NCBI RefSeq assembly: GCF_000718325.1
Contig: NZ_JOFV01000014.1
Span: 1 to 64,000, forward strand
DNA from: Oerskovia turbata
GTDB lineage: Bacteria > Actinomycetota > Actinomycetes > Actinomycetales > Cellulomonadaceae
DNA length: 64,000 nt
Reading direction: 5' to 3'
Position numbers and translations under genes: made by a program. The notes beneath the pieces were generated by a model that saw only the letters and a list, made by a program, of their open reading frames with translations, was not told the origin of the DNA and did no database searches. Positions 23,849 to 31,890 of the stretch are shown piece after piece; the first letter of the stretch is position 1, and each line of letters begins with the position of its first letter.

Positions 23849-24379
23849 TCAGGACGTCGCGCCCTCGACGTCCTGCGAGAACTTCTCGACCTCGCCGCGC
23901 AGGTCGTCGAGCGAGCTGCTCACGGCCTCGTCGGCCGACCTCACGGCCTCGGATGCCGACTGGAGCTGCGCAGACGCCTCGTCGAGCCTCGCGCGGGCGT
24001 CCGCGACGCGCTGCTCGGCCTGCGCCTTGGTGTCCTCGGTCGCGGTGGCCGCCTCGTCGAGGGCCGTCTGGAGGTCCTCCGACGCGGTCCTGGCCGCGGT
24101 CACGGCCTCCTCGACCTGCGCTCGCTGGTCTGCGGGCAGCGAGCCGAGCGAGTCGACGAGCGACTGGACGTCGCCGCCGATGGTCTCGGCCTGCGCCTTG
24201 GCGTCGTCGAGGAGCTGGTCGAGCTGGTCGCTCGAGATGGTGATCTCGGGGATCGTGATGCTGCCGTCCTCGCCGCACGCGCCCAGCACGGACGTGGACA
24301 GGACGAGCGCGAGCCCGACGGCGACGCTCCGGCGGGTGCGCCGGGTGCCGGTGGTGTGCTGCGTTGCGTGGGTGTCCAT
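23849..24379 (-). CDS. Coiled-coil lipoprotein
   Basis: 176 aa. A twin-Arg-containing basic start and hydrophobic stretch end in a lipobox (STSVLGAC, Cys 35), so the mature protein is membrane-anchored on the outside. The rest is long helix with heptad character (LDQLLDDAKAQAETIGGDV, TEDTKAQAEQRVADARARLDEASAQL). It shares the LPADQRAQVEEAV segment with the exported protein at 16525. Function unknown. Confidence 0.78.
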   Translation of the reverse strand: MDTHATQHTTGTRRTRRSVAVGLALVLSTSVLGACGEDGSITIPEITISSDQLDQLLDDAKAQAETIGGDVQSLVDSLGSLPADQRAQVEEAVTAARTASEDLQTALDEAATATEDTKAQAEQRVADARARLDEASAQLQSASEAVRSADEAVSSSLDDLRGEVEKFSQDVEGATS

Positions 24380-24534
24380 CCCTCCATTGTGCAGTCACCG
24401 GACGAGAAGTCACCCATGGAGTTCCCAGGCAAGGGGTGGCGCGCACGCCCAAACTCCCTCAGGCTGGAGTCTGGTCGTGTTCGCGGATACTCTCGCACGG
24501 TCGAACGTCGCAGAACGGACATGGGAGTCTCGTG

Positions 24535-26481
24535 GTGACCTTGCCGACGCACCGGGTGCGTTCCAGCGGCCCAGGGGGCCGGCCTGGCGCGTCTCGCGCC
24601 GAGCCCGCCGCCAGCGCGCCTGCCGCCGTCCGTGCCGACGTCGCCGTCGCGCCCACCGGGCCGGACCGGCCGCACCCTCCCGTCCACGTCCGTCAGTCGC
24701 GACGCCCCGCGCGGGCCGTCCCCCTGATCCTCTCGTCGACCCTCGTCCTCGGATCGGCCATGACGGTCGGGTTCGTCGGGTCCTCGATCACGCACCGGGA
24801 GCCGTGGTCGGTGCAGTACGCGGCCGACGAGCCAGCCTCGGGTGCCGCGTTCGGCGTGCAGCCGGCGGCCTACGAGCCGCCCAGCGAGGACGTCCAGCTC
24901 GACCGCGTGGTCAAGATGCTCGACCGGTCGGACGAGGCGCTCGGTGCCGACGCCGTCGTCTCGGAGACCGTCCTGCAGGCGCGCTCGGAGCTCGGGATGC
25001 TGCTCGCGACCTACCAGGCCCAGCAGGCTGCTTCCGGCGGGGGCCCGCGGGGTTCGGTCGACGCCCCCGGGCCCGTCGCGCCCGGAGCCCTGCCCGGCGA
25101 GGGGCTCGCGACGCCGCCCGCTGCCCCGGCCCCCCTCACCCCGACGACGCCCGACGCCCCCGACACCTCGGGCGGCCCCGGCGTTCCGGGAGCCGTCGAG
25201 GGGCAGACGCCGACCGAGCCGCCGACGGCCGGTACGCCGTCGACCGTCGTGCCGGCCGGGGCCGCGGCCGCCGCGAACCCGGTGGCCCCGCCCCAGACCA
25301 CGCCCGACGAGGGGGCCGGGGCCGCGGACTCCCTGGCGACCGATGGTGAACCTGGCAGCGCCGCGGAGGGGACGACGACCGTACCCACGGTGCCTGCCGC
25401 TCCGGCGGGCGAGGCAGCCGACGGTGTCGACCCTGAGACGGGCCTTCCGGCGGAGCCGGCGCCCGACCCGGTGGACCCGCTGGACGACGAGTCGCCGTCG
25501 CACGAGGGACTGGTGACGATCGACGACGTCGTCGCCGCTGCGACCCAGCTCGCCGAGCTCATGGGCCCCGCGTACGCGCTCGCGGCGGTGGGCGTCGTCC
25601 CGGCGGACGGCGCGGCTCCCGCCGGCGGCACCCTGGCGGACCAGCTCGCCGCCGCCGTCGCGAAGTACGCAGACAGCACGTCCCAGTACGCCAACGGACA
25701 GCTTCCGGACTCGGTGCTGTGCCCGCTCGCCTTCGCGCCCGGGCAGAGCCTGCGCTGCGACGCCGCCGAGCAGCTCGAGGCGCTCGCTGCCGAGTACCAG
25801 AAGGCGTTCGGCAAGCCGCTGCGGATCACCGACTCGTACCGCAGCTACGAGGACCAGGTCGCCGTCAAGGCCGCGAAGCCGTTCCTGGCAGCCGTCCCCG
25901 GTACCTCTCAGCACGGGTGGGGCCTCGCGATCGACGTCGGCTCCCCGGTCTCGACCGGGGCGAGCGCCGAGTACCGGTGGATGCGCCTGCACGCCCCGGA
26001 CTACGGCTGGGACAACCCCACGTGGGCACGTCCTGACGGGCGCAAGCCCGAGCCGTGGCACTTCGAGTTCTACGCGGCCGGGGCCATGCCTGACCGGTAC
26101 ACGCCGGGCGCCGAGGGGACGCCGACGGGGCCTCCCTCGCCGACGGCCCCCACCTCGCCGACGACTCCTCCGCCATCGCCTGCGCCGACGACCCCGGTCC
26201 CGACGCCGACCCCGACCACTCCCGTCCCGACGGAACCGGTGCCGACCCCGACGCCGACGGAACCGGTGCCGACCCCGACGCCGACGCCGACGGAACCGGT
26301 ACCGACCCCGACCCCGACGCCGACGGAACCTACGCCGTCGCCGACCGAACCGACCCCGACGCCGACGCCGACGGACCCGCCGACCACCCCGGCTCCGTCG
26401 CCGACGCCCCCGGAGCCGACCGAGTCGGTGGCCCCGTCGACCTCACCGACGAACATCCCGGCGCCGACCGAGGAGTCCTAG
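24535..26481 (+). CDS. VanY-type D-Ala-D-Ala carboxypeptidase (M15B) with PT-rich tail
   Basis: 648 aa. A basic N-terminus and one membrane segment (VPLILSSTLVLGSAMTVGFVG) anchor the protein. A long Ala/Pro/Gly-rich linker follows, then the peptidase domain at about 390-515: the zinc ligands and catalytic residues are in SQHGWGLAID and EPWHFEF, with RITDSYRSYEDQ as the conserved entry strand. It should trim stem peptides of peptidoglycan. The last 125 residues are PTPTP/TEPVPTP repeats, which probably reach through the wall. GTG at 24535 has GGGAG seven bases upstream; GTG at 24532 is also possible. Confidence 0.88.
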   Translation: MTLPTHRVRSSGPGGRPGASRAEPAASAPAAVRADVAVAPTGPDRPHPPVHVRQSRRPARAVPLILSSTLVLGSAMTVGFVGSSITHREPWSVQYAADEPASGAAFGVQPAAYEPPSEDVQLDRVVKMLDRSDEALGADAVVSETVLQARSELGMLLATYQAQQAASGGGPRGSVDAPGPVAPGALPGEGLATPPAAPAPLTPTTPDAPDTSGGPGVPGAVEGQTPTEPPTAGTPSTVVPAGAAAAANPVAPPQTTPDEGAGAADSLATDGEPGSAAEGTTTVPTVPAAPAGEAADGVDPETGLPAEPAPDPVDPLDDESPSHEGLVTIDDVVAAATQLAELMGPAYALAAVGVVPADGAAPAGGTLADQLAAAVAKYADSTSQYANGQLPDSVLCPLAFAPGQSLRCDAAEQLEALAAEYQKAFGKPLRITDSYRSYEDQVAVKAAKPFLAAVPGTSQHGWGLAIDVGSPVSTGASAEYRWMRLHAPDYGWDNPTWARPDGRKPEPWHFEFYAAGAMPDRYTPGAEGTPTGPPSPTAPTSPTTPPPSPAPTTPVPTPTPTTPVPTEPVPTPTPTEPVPTPTPTPTEPVPTPTPTPTEPTPSPTEPTPTPTPTDPPTTPAPSPTPPEPTESVAPSTSPTNIPAPTEES

Positions 26482-26485
26482 ACCG

Positions 26486-26821
26486 GTGACCGTCCCGCCC
26501 CTCGAACCTCCTCGACCCCGCGACCAGGTGTTCCTGCGGGTGTGCGTCGACCTCGCACGGGAGGCGCTCGATGTGGGCGACGAGCCATTCGGCTCGGTGC
26601 TCGTCGATGCCGCGGGGGAGATCCTGCGTCGGGGGCGCAACGGGGTCGGGGGCGGCGACGCGACCCAGCACCCAGAGCTCGCTCTCGCCCGCTGGGCTTC
26701 CGAGAGCCTCGACGTCGAGCAGCGTCGCACGAGCACGGTCTACACGTCGGGAGAGCACTGCCCGATGTGCAGCGCGGCTCATGCGTGGGTCGGGCGGGGG
26801 CGGATCGTGTACGCCGCGTAG
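26486..26821 (+). pseudogene. CMP/dCMP-type deaminase, C-terminally truncated
   Basis: 111 aa. The zinc site of the cytidine-deaminase superfamily is present: HPELALARW (HxE) and SGEHCPMCSAAHAW (CxxC). Related single-domain nucleoside deaminases continue for roughly 45 further residues after GRGRIVYA; here a stop follows at once and no downstream frame restores the missing part. The catalytic residues are intact but the fold lacks its last strand and helices, so the gene is probably decaying. It begins with a GTG five bases after the vanY stop, which suggests coupled translation. Confidence 0.6.
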
Positions 26822-26884
26822 ACCGCCGACCGGGATCGTGGCGTCCGGGGGGCAATCGGCTCGCGGCCCGTCGGCGCGACCCCG

Positions 26885-26890
26885 TAGGGT
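26885..26890 (+). promoter_or_regulatory. -10 hexamer TAGGGT before the ABC-F leader
   Basis: TAGGGT ends 7 bases before the ATG of the three-codon leader ORF at 26898, which implies a transcript starting at or next to that ATG and a 5' region of about 150 bases before the ABC-F gene. Confidence 0.45.
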
Positions 26891-26897
26891 GGCTCTC

Positions 26898-26909
26898 ATG
26901 TGGATCTGA
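26898..26909 (+). CDS. Three-codon leader ORF (Met-Trp-Ile) upstream of ABC-F
   Basis: ATG TGG ATC TGA, with AGGGTGG just upstream. It lies 137 bases before the ABC-F start, and the sequence between contains complementary segments such as GCCTGCC (after the leader) and GGCAGGC (near 26999). Leader ORFs that control ABC-F genes by ribosome stalling are known for other ABC-F genes such as vga(A); a role here is inference. Confidence 0.35.
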   Translation: MWI

Positions 26910-27045
26910 GCCTGCCCGCGAGACCCCCTTCCTCTCGCGCCCCGACGTCGCCCCGCGACACGACGTTCCCGTCGTGCCCCGGTCGGGTTCGACGTCGGCA
27001 GGCAGCCTCCGTGCCGCCGCGGCGCCCTCTTCGTCAGGTGATTCC

Positions 27046-28854
27046 GTGCCTCAGCCCTCTTCTGCTCTTCTCACTGCCGTCGACCTCACCCGGTCCTACG
27101 GCGACCGCACCGTCCTCGCGGGGGTGAGCCTCGCCGTCGACCCGGGTCACCGGACCGGGCTGGTGGGTGAGAACGGCGTCGGCAAGTCGACGCTCCTGCG
27201 CCTGCTCGCGGGGGTCGAGGACCCCGACTCGGGCACGGTCACGCGGCCGCCGGACCTCGGCTACCTGCACCAGGAGCTCCCGTACGGCCCGACGACGTCG
27301 GTCGGCCAGGTCGTCGAGGAGGCTCTCGCGGGGGTCCGGGAGGTCGAGCGTGACCTCGAGGCGGCGGCGCTGGCCCTCGCCGGCCCCTCCTCCGCCGACG
27401 TGTCAGAACGAGCGAGCGCCATAGGTCACGCTCGTTCTGACAACCCGCACGACGTCGACGCTCTCACCGCGGCCTACGACCTGGCCCTCGCGCGCGCCGA
27501 GCAGTCGGACGTGTGGGGGGCCGACGCCCGTGCAGCCCGTGCCCTCGCAGGCCTGGGCCTCGACGTGATCCACCGCGACCGCCTGGTCTCGCGGCTCTCG
27601 GGCGGGCAGCGCACGCGGCTGGGCCTCGCGGCGCTCCTCATCCGCCAGCCGGGCGCGCTCCTGCTCGACGAGCCGACCAACCACCTGGACGACGAGGCCG
27701 CGGAGTTCCTCGCCTCGGCCCTGCGCGCCCTGCCCGGGGCCGTGCTGCTCGCGAGCCACGACCGCGTGTTCCTCGACGAGGTCTGCACCGAGATCCTCGA
27801 CCTCGACCCGTCGCAGGAGGCCAGCTCGGCGGGCCGTTCGGGCGGCACCCTGTACGCGGGCAGCTACCGCGACTACCTGCGGGCCAAGCGCGTCGAGCGC
27901 GCCCGGTGGGAGCAGCGGTTCGCGGCCGAGCAGGACGAGCTCAAGGCGCTGCGCCGGTCGGTCGCGACGACGGCCCGCAACGTCTCGCACGACCGTGAGC
28001 GCGGCAACCAGTCGAAGCTGCTCTACGACGCCAAGGGTGAGCGCGTGCAGTCGCAGGTCTCTCGGCGCGTGCGCAACGCGCAGCAGCGCCTCGACACGCT
28101 CCAGGCCGAGCAGGTGCGCAGGCCGCCCGAGCCCCTGCGGTTCGCGCCGCCGCACCTCGTGCGTGAGCGTGCGACGGGCTCGTCGCCGGGTCGCTCGGGC
28201 GGCCGGCGCGGCTCCCAGGGTGCGTCGAACGGGACCGGCGGCCTGGTGCTGTGGGCGCGTGACGTCGTCGTGCAGGGTGGGGCGACCGAGCCGGGTCCCG
28301 CCGCCCCTGGGCGCCCCCGGCTCGACCTGCGGGCGGCCGGTGTGCCGTCGATCGATCTCGCGCCGGGCGCCAAGCTGCTCGTGACGGGCGCCAACGGGTC
28401 CGGGAAGTCGACGCTGCTGCACGTGCTCGCGGGCGACCTCGCGCCGTCGTCGGGCACGGTGGGGCGCGCGCGAGGCGTCGAGGTCGCGCTGCTGGAGCAG
28501 GACGTCCGCCTGCACGACGACGCGCGCACCCCGCGCGACCTGCTCGCCCTCGTCACGGGGCAGGACCCGGCGGACCGCCCGCACGTGAACGCCCACGGCC
28601 TCGTGGCGCCCCGGGACCTGGACCGGCCGCTCGGGGTGCTGAGCGTCGGCCAGCGGCGACGGGTCGTCCTCGCGATGCTCGTGACGCAGGCCCCCGACGT
28701 GCTGCTGCTCGACGAACCGACCAACCACGTGTCGCTCACGCTCGCGGAGGAGCTCATGGCCGCGGTCGAGACGTGGCCTGGCGCCGTGGTCGTCGCCTCG
28801 CACGACCGGTGGCTGCGGCGGACCTGGAAGGGCGACGTGGTGCACCTCGGCTGA
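27046..28854 (+). CDS. ABC-F family ATPase (ribosome protection type)
   Basis: 602 aa from a GTG at 27046. Two ABC cassettes on one chain and no membrane segment: Walker A GENGVGKST and GANGSGKST, signatures LSGGQRTRLG and LSVGQRRRVV, Walker B LLLDEPTNHLDD and LLLDEPTNHVSL. The linker is long and charged (RAKRVERARWEQRF...). ABC-F proteins act on the ribosome and several give antibiotic resistance. An extra loop in cassette 1 (VSERASAIGHARSD) is encoded by palindromic element copy C. The second signature is LSVGQ rather than LSGGQ. The long 5' region with a leader ORF supports drug-inducible control. Confidence 0.88.
   Translation: MPQPSSALLTAVDLTRSYGDRTVLAGVSLAVDPGHRTGLVGENGVGKSTLLRLLAGVEDPDSGTVTRPPDLGYLHQELPYGPTTSVGQVVEEALAGVREVERDLEAAALALAGPSSADVSERASAIGHARSDNPHDVDALTAAYDLALARAEQSDVWGADARAARALAGLGLDVIHRDRLVSRLSGGQRTRLGLAALLIRQPGALLLDEPTNHLDDEAAEFLASALRALPGAVLLASHDRVFLDEVCTEILDLDPSQEASSAGRSGGTLYAGSYRDYLRAKRVERARWEQRFAAEQDELKALRRSVATTARNVSHDRERGNQSKLLYDAKGERVQSQVSRRVRNAQQRLDTLQAEQVRRPPEPLRFAPPHLVRERATGSSPGRSGGRRGSQGASNGTGGLVLWARDVVVQGGATEPGPAAPGRPRLDLRAAGVPSIDLAPGAKLLVTGANGSGKSTLLHVLAGDLAPSSGTVGRARGVEVALLEQDVRLHDDARTPRDLLALVTGQDPADRPHVNAHGLVAPRDLDRPLGVLSVGQRRRVVLAMLVTQAPDVLLLDEPTNHVSLTLAEELMAAVETWPGAVVVASHDRWLRRTWKGDVVHLG
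27401..27442 (+). repeat. In-frame palindromic element, copy C (in the ABC-F gene)
   Basis: Perfect 14-bp arms (27401-27414 and 27429-27442), arm TGTCAGAACGAGCG, with a 14-nt loop. It encodes VSERASAIGHARSD in the same frame and orientation as copies A and B, in a poorly conserved loop of the first cassette. Confidence 0.85.
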
Positions 28855-28892
28855 GGCGACGCGGGGTCGGTCGGCGGCGCCGTCGGCGCCCC

Positions 28893-30056
28893 TCAGACGG
28901 GCAGGGTGAGCTGCGCGCGGATCTCCCGCACGACCTCCTTCTGGACCTCCACGGGGGGAGCCCCGTCGGGATGCAGTCCCAGAAGCGTCGCGAGCCGGAG
29001 CTGGGCCTCCTGCAGGTCGGCCAGCCGTCGGCTCTCCGCGCGCCCGCCCGCGCGCCGGGCCGCCTTGCGCGCTGCACGGCGTCCGTGGACGGTCCGCAGG
29101 GCCTCCCTCTCGCCAGGGGTCACGACGTCGTCGGGCTGGTCGGCGAGCGCCGCCTCGAACCAGCGGTGGTCGACGTGCCGCGCGTACCGGACCACGAGCA
29201 CGAACGCGAGGATCAGGACGACGTACTTGAGGACGACCGACGCGAACGCGCCGGCCTCCGACGACGGGAAGAAGACCTCGGGGGCGTTCCACGCGAAGTG
29301 CAGCACCCAGGCGAGCGCGTAGGCCACGACGGCCACGGTGACGCGCCGCACCGTGGAGACGTGGAACGCCACGAGGGCGTAGGCGATGCCGAAGCCCGCG
29401 ATCGCGGTGAACATCGCGTGCCCGCCCAGGCCGACGAGCACGCGGCTCAGGCCGACCTGGAGAGCCCCCACGGCGTCGGCGTTCGGGTCCGTGATCGCGC
29501 CCTGCACGATGTAGCTGATGTTCTCGCTGACCTCGAACCCCAGGCCGACCATCGCCCCGTAGACCAGGCCGTTGAGCGGGCGGGTCACGTGCGCGCGGCC
29601 CGCGTACAGGACCAGGACCACGCCGAGGAGCTTGATGAGCTCCTCGTCGGTCGGCCCGACGACGGCGGCGGCCCAGGAGGCGAGGCCCACCCGCTCGAAC
29701 ACGGAGATGAGGTGGTCGTTCGCGACCACGACGAGCGTCGGCGCGACGACGAAGCCCCACGCGTAGGCCGCGACGAGCATGCCGCCCGGCTCGTCCTCGA
29801 ACAGGTCGAGCCGCCGGATGATCGCCGTGAGGAGCAGCGTGACGACGGCCGCGAGCAGGATCCCGATCCCCAGGCCCTCGGGCGTGAGGAACACGTCCTG
29901 GACGGCGACCCGGAGCATCCCGACGCCGGCGACGACGAGGCACACCCCGTACAGCCACGTCGCCCACTGGTAGGGGGGGAAGAGGCCGCGCCGCCGCCGC
30001 CCGGGGGCCCTCGTGGGGAGGACCACGGGGACGTTGCGCGGGCCCTGCTCGGTCAT
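28893..30056 (-). CDS. PrsW-family intramembrane metalloprotease
   Basis: 387 aa with about eight membrane helices. The family motifs are in order: GPTDEELIKLLGV (EExxK type), GLGFEVSENISYI (ExxxEN), GGHAMFTAIAGFG (HxxxT) and LHFAWN (HxxxN). PrsW enzymes cleave membrane proteins such as anti-sigma factors. Residues 315-387 form a charged cytoplasmic tail rich in Arg/Ala, longer than usual. The ATG overlaps the stop of the upstream membrane protein in an ATGA, so the two form an operon and may act together. Confidence 0.9.
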   Translation of the reverse strand: MTEQGPRNVPVVLPTRAPGRRRRGLFPPYQWATWLYGVCLVVAGVGMLRVAVQDVFLTPEGLGIGILLAAVVTLLLTAIIRRLDLFEDEPGGMLVAAYAWGFVVAPTLVVVANDHLISVFERVGLASWAAAVVGPTDEELIKLLGVVLVLYAGRAHVTRPLNGLVYGAMVGLGFEVSENISYIVQGAITDPNADAVGALQVGLSRVLVGLGGHAMFTAIAGFGIAYALVAFHVSTVRRVTVAVVAYALAWVLHFAWNAPEVFFPSSEAGAFASVVLKYVVLILAFVLVVRYARHVDHRWFEAALADQPDDVVTPGEREALRTVHGRRAARKAARRAGGRAESRRLADLQEAQLRLATLLGLHPDGAPPVEVQKEVVREIRAQLTLPV

Positions 30057-30679
30057 GAGATCGTCACCGCCTCCACCAGGTCCGCCACGGCCCCGGCCTG
30101 CGCCTGGAGGTCCGACGCCGTCCCGTACGCCAGGATCGACACCCCGCCCTGGGCGTGCTGCGCCGTGACCTTGACCGAGAGCGTGGCAGCCTCGGGGCCG
30201 CCCGACCGGAAGACGCCCGAGACCTCGGCCGGGTCGCCCTCGGACACGATCTGCGCGTCGTACAGGGTCGTGCCTGTCGCCAGCTCGGCGAGCCGGGCCC
30301 GCCGCGTGAAGAACACGTTCGGGTTCTCGACGCCGGAGACGACCTCGATCTGGACCTCGACGCCCCGGCGGTCGACCGTGAGGCTGCCGCCCTCGAACGT
30401 CGACTCGCTCGCGTCGCCGGACGCGCTGATGTCGGCCGTGGTGGACCATCCCGCGGGGAACCGGATCGTCGCGGTCGAGACGCCGTCGGACACCGTGACG
30501 ACCCTGCCCGCGGGGATCTCCGTCTCGGTGGGCGGGGTGCCTTCGTCGACCGCGGTCGGGACGAGCCACAGGGCGATCATCGCGAGCAGCACGACGGCCG
30601 TCGCGACGGACCCCACGCGGTCCATGCCGAAGCGCCCGCGGCGCTCGGGCCGCAGCAGCGGGGGAGGTTCGGGGCGCAT
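30053..30679 (-). CDS. Single-pass membrane protein cotranscribed with prsW
   Basis: 208 aa. A short basic cytoplasmic part, one membrane helix (VGSVATAVVLLAMIALWLVPTAV) and an extracellular domain of about 150 residues with alternating strands (GRVVTVSDGVSTATIRFPAGW, LTVDRRGVEVQIEVVSG). It ends with an ATGA overlap with prsW. AAGGAGAG lies 4 bases before the ATG. I do not recognise a family; as an operon partner it could be a substrate or helper of the protease, which is inference. Confidence 0.78.
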   Translation of the reverse strand: MRPEPPPLLRPERRGRFGMDRVGSVATAVVLLAMIALWLVPTAVDEGTPPTETEIPAGRVVTVSDGVSTATIRFPAGWSTTADISASGDASESTFEGGSLTVDRRGVEVQIEVVSGVENPNVFFTRRARLAELATGTTLYDAQIVSEGDPAEVSGVFRSGGPEAATLSVKVTAQHAQGGVSILAYGTASDLQAQAGAVADLVEAVTIS

Positions 30680-30833
30680 CTGCTCTCCTTCGGCTCGTCC
30701 GGGTCGGACGTCACCTGATGCAAGCATCGGGACGTCAGGTCCGCGACCGGGGCGCCCGCGGACGCCGCGGGGAGGTGACGTGGACGACACGTGCTGATCC
30801 GCCCCTCACGTGGTGGGTGTGGGCGGCGATGCC

Positions 30834-30839
30834 TAGGGT
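30834..30839 (+). promoter_or_regulatory. -10 hexamer TAGGGT, leaderless arrangement for ybaK
   Basis: TAGGGT ends 6 bases before the ATG at 30846. Confidence 0.5.
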
Positions 30840-30845
30840 CGAGGC

Positions 30846-31325
30846 ATGAGCGAAGAGCGGGCACGCGCCGCACTGGAAGCGTCCGGGATCGACGTCACGA
30901 TCACCCGTCACGGCCCGGTGAACTCTCTCGAGGAGGCGGCGGCGGCGCGGGGGATCGACCCGGCGAACATCGTCAAGACGCTCGTGGTGCGCCGCGGGGA
31001 CGACGACTACCTGTTCGTCCTCGTCCCGGGCGACCGGACCATCTCGTGGCCCAAGCTGCGGACCTTCCTGGGCGTCTCGCGCCTGTCCATGCCGGACAAG
31101 GAGGTCGCCCGCGAGGTCACGGGGTACGAGCGAGGGACGATCACCCCGTTCGGCGCGACGACGGCCTGGCCCGTCGTCGCCGACTCCCGCGTCGTCGACC
31201 GGGAGGGGACGTCCCCGCTCGTGTCGATCGGCGGGGGTGCTTTCGGCGTCGCGGCGAGCGTCGACGGCGCGAGCCTCGCGGCGACGTTGGGCGCGCAGGT
31301 CGCGGACGTGACCGAGCCGGTCTAA
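30846..31325 (+). CDS. YbaK/EbsC-family aminoacyl-tRNA deacylase
   Basis: 159 aa. Segments typical of the family: IVKTLVVRRGDDDYLFVLVPGD with the conserved Lys, the region around SRLSMPDKEVAREVTGYERGTITPFG, and VSIGGGAFGVAAS. These proteins hydrolyse mischarged tRNAs such as Cys-tRNA(Pro); this member is of the short YbaK type. Complete, cytoplasmic, transcribed alone. Confidence 0.9.
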   Translation: MSEERARAALEASGIDVTITRHGPVNSLEEAAAARGIDPANIVKTLVVRRGDDDYLFVLVPGDRTISWPKLRTFLGVSRLSMPDKEVAREVTGYERGTITPFGATTAWPVVADSRVVDREGTSPLVSIGGGAFGVAASVDGASLAATLGAQVADVTEPV

Positions 31326-31444
31326 CCTCTCAGAGTTTGACCTTCACGGATCCCGACCGCGGGAACACCGTTCATTGCCCGATCGTTGACCAGGAGGACG
31401 GTCCGCGAGGCCACCCTCACCGACTGACGGAGCACGAGAAGAGC

Positions 31445-31789
31445 ATGACCATCCCCAGTACGTACGACTCAGGCATCAGCTACGAGGCGACCCCCGAGGG
31501 GTCGCTCATCTCCCTGTGGGGAGAGATCGACGCAGCGCTGCGGGACCGCGCGAGCGACGCCATGGCGCAGGTGCTCACGCACCCGGGACCGGTGACGATC
31601 GACGTCGGGCGCGTGACGTTCATCGACTCGTCGGGCATCGCCTTCATCCTCCAGGTCTACATGCTGGGTTCCGAGGACGGGCGCCCCGTGGTCCTGCAGG
31701 ACCCGACGACCTCGCTCGAGGACCTGCTCGACATGATCGGCATGGGCGGGACCATCCCCGTCGTGCGGACCGCGACCGCAGGGTCGTAG
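31445..31789 (+). CDS. STAS-domain protein (anti-anti-sigma factor-like)
   Basis: 114 aa. ISLWGEIDAALRDRASDAM and VTIDVGRVTFIDSSGIAFILQVY form the STAS core, with DSSG holding the serine that partner kinases phosphorylate in SpoIIAA-like proteins. No anti-sigma kinase or sigma factor gene is adjacent, so the partner must be elsewhere. GAGAAG precedes the ATG. Confidence 0.85.
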   Translation: MTIPSTYDSGISYEATPEGSLISLWGEIDAALRDRASDAMAQVLTHPGPVTIDVGRVTFIDSSGIAFILQVYMLGSEDGRPVVLQDPTTSLEDLLDMIGMGGTIPVVRTATAGS

Positions 31790-31877
31790 CCCGCAGGGCC
31801 CTCACGGCCTGCACGGGGTGACGACGAGGTCGCCCCCGGGCCTGGGGCTCCGTCGCAGGGCTGTGGGTGGCGCCCGC

Positions 31878-31883
31878 TACCGT
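31878..31883 (+). promoter_or_regulatory. -10 hexamer TACCGT, leaderless arrangement for sbcD
   Basis: TACCGT ends 7 bases before the sbcD ATG at 31891. Confidence 0.45.
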
Positions 31884-31890
31884 TCGGGTC

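Noticed and set aside
28893..30569. A 558-aa reading for the PrsW gene
   Set aside because: The first 171 codons lie over the upstream membrane-protein gene in another frame; the ATGA overlap and PrsW motifs support the start at 30056.
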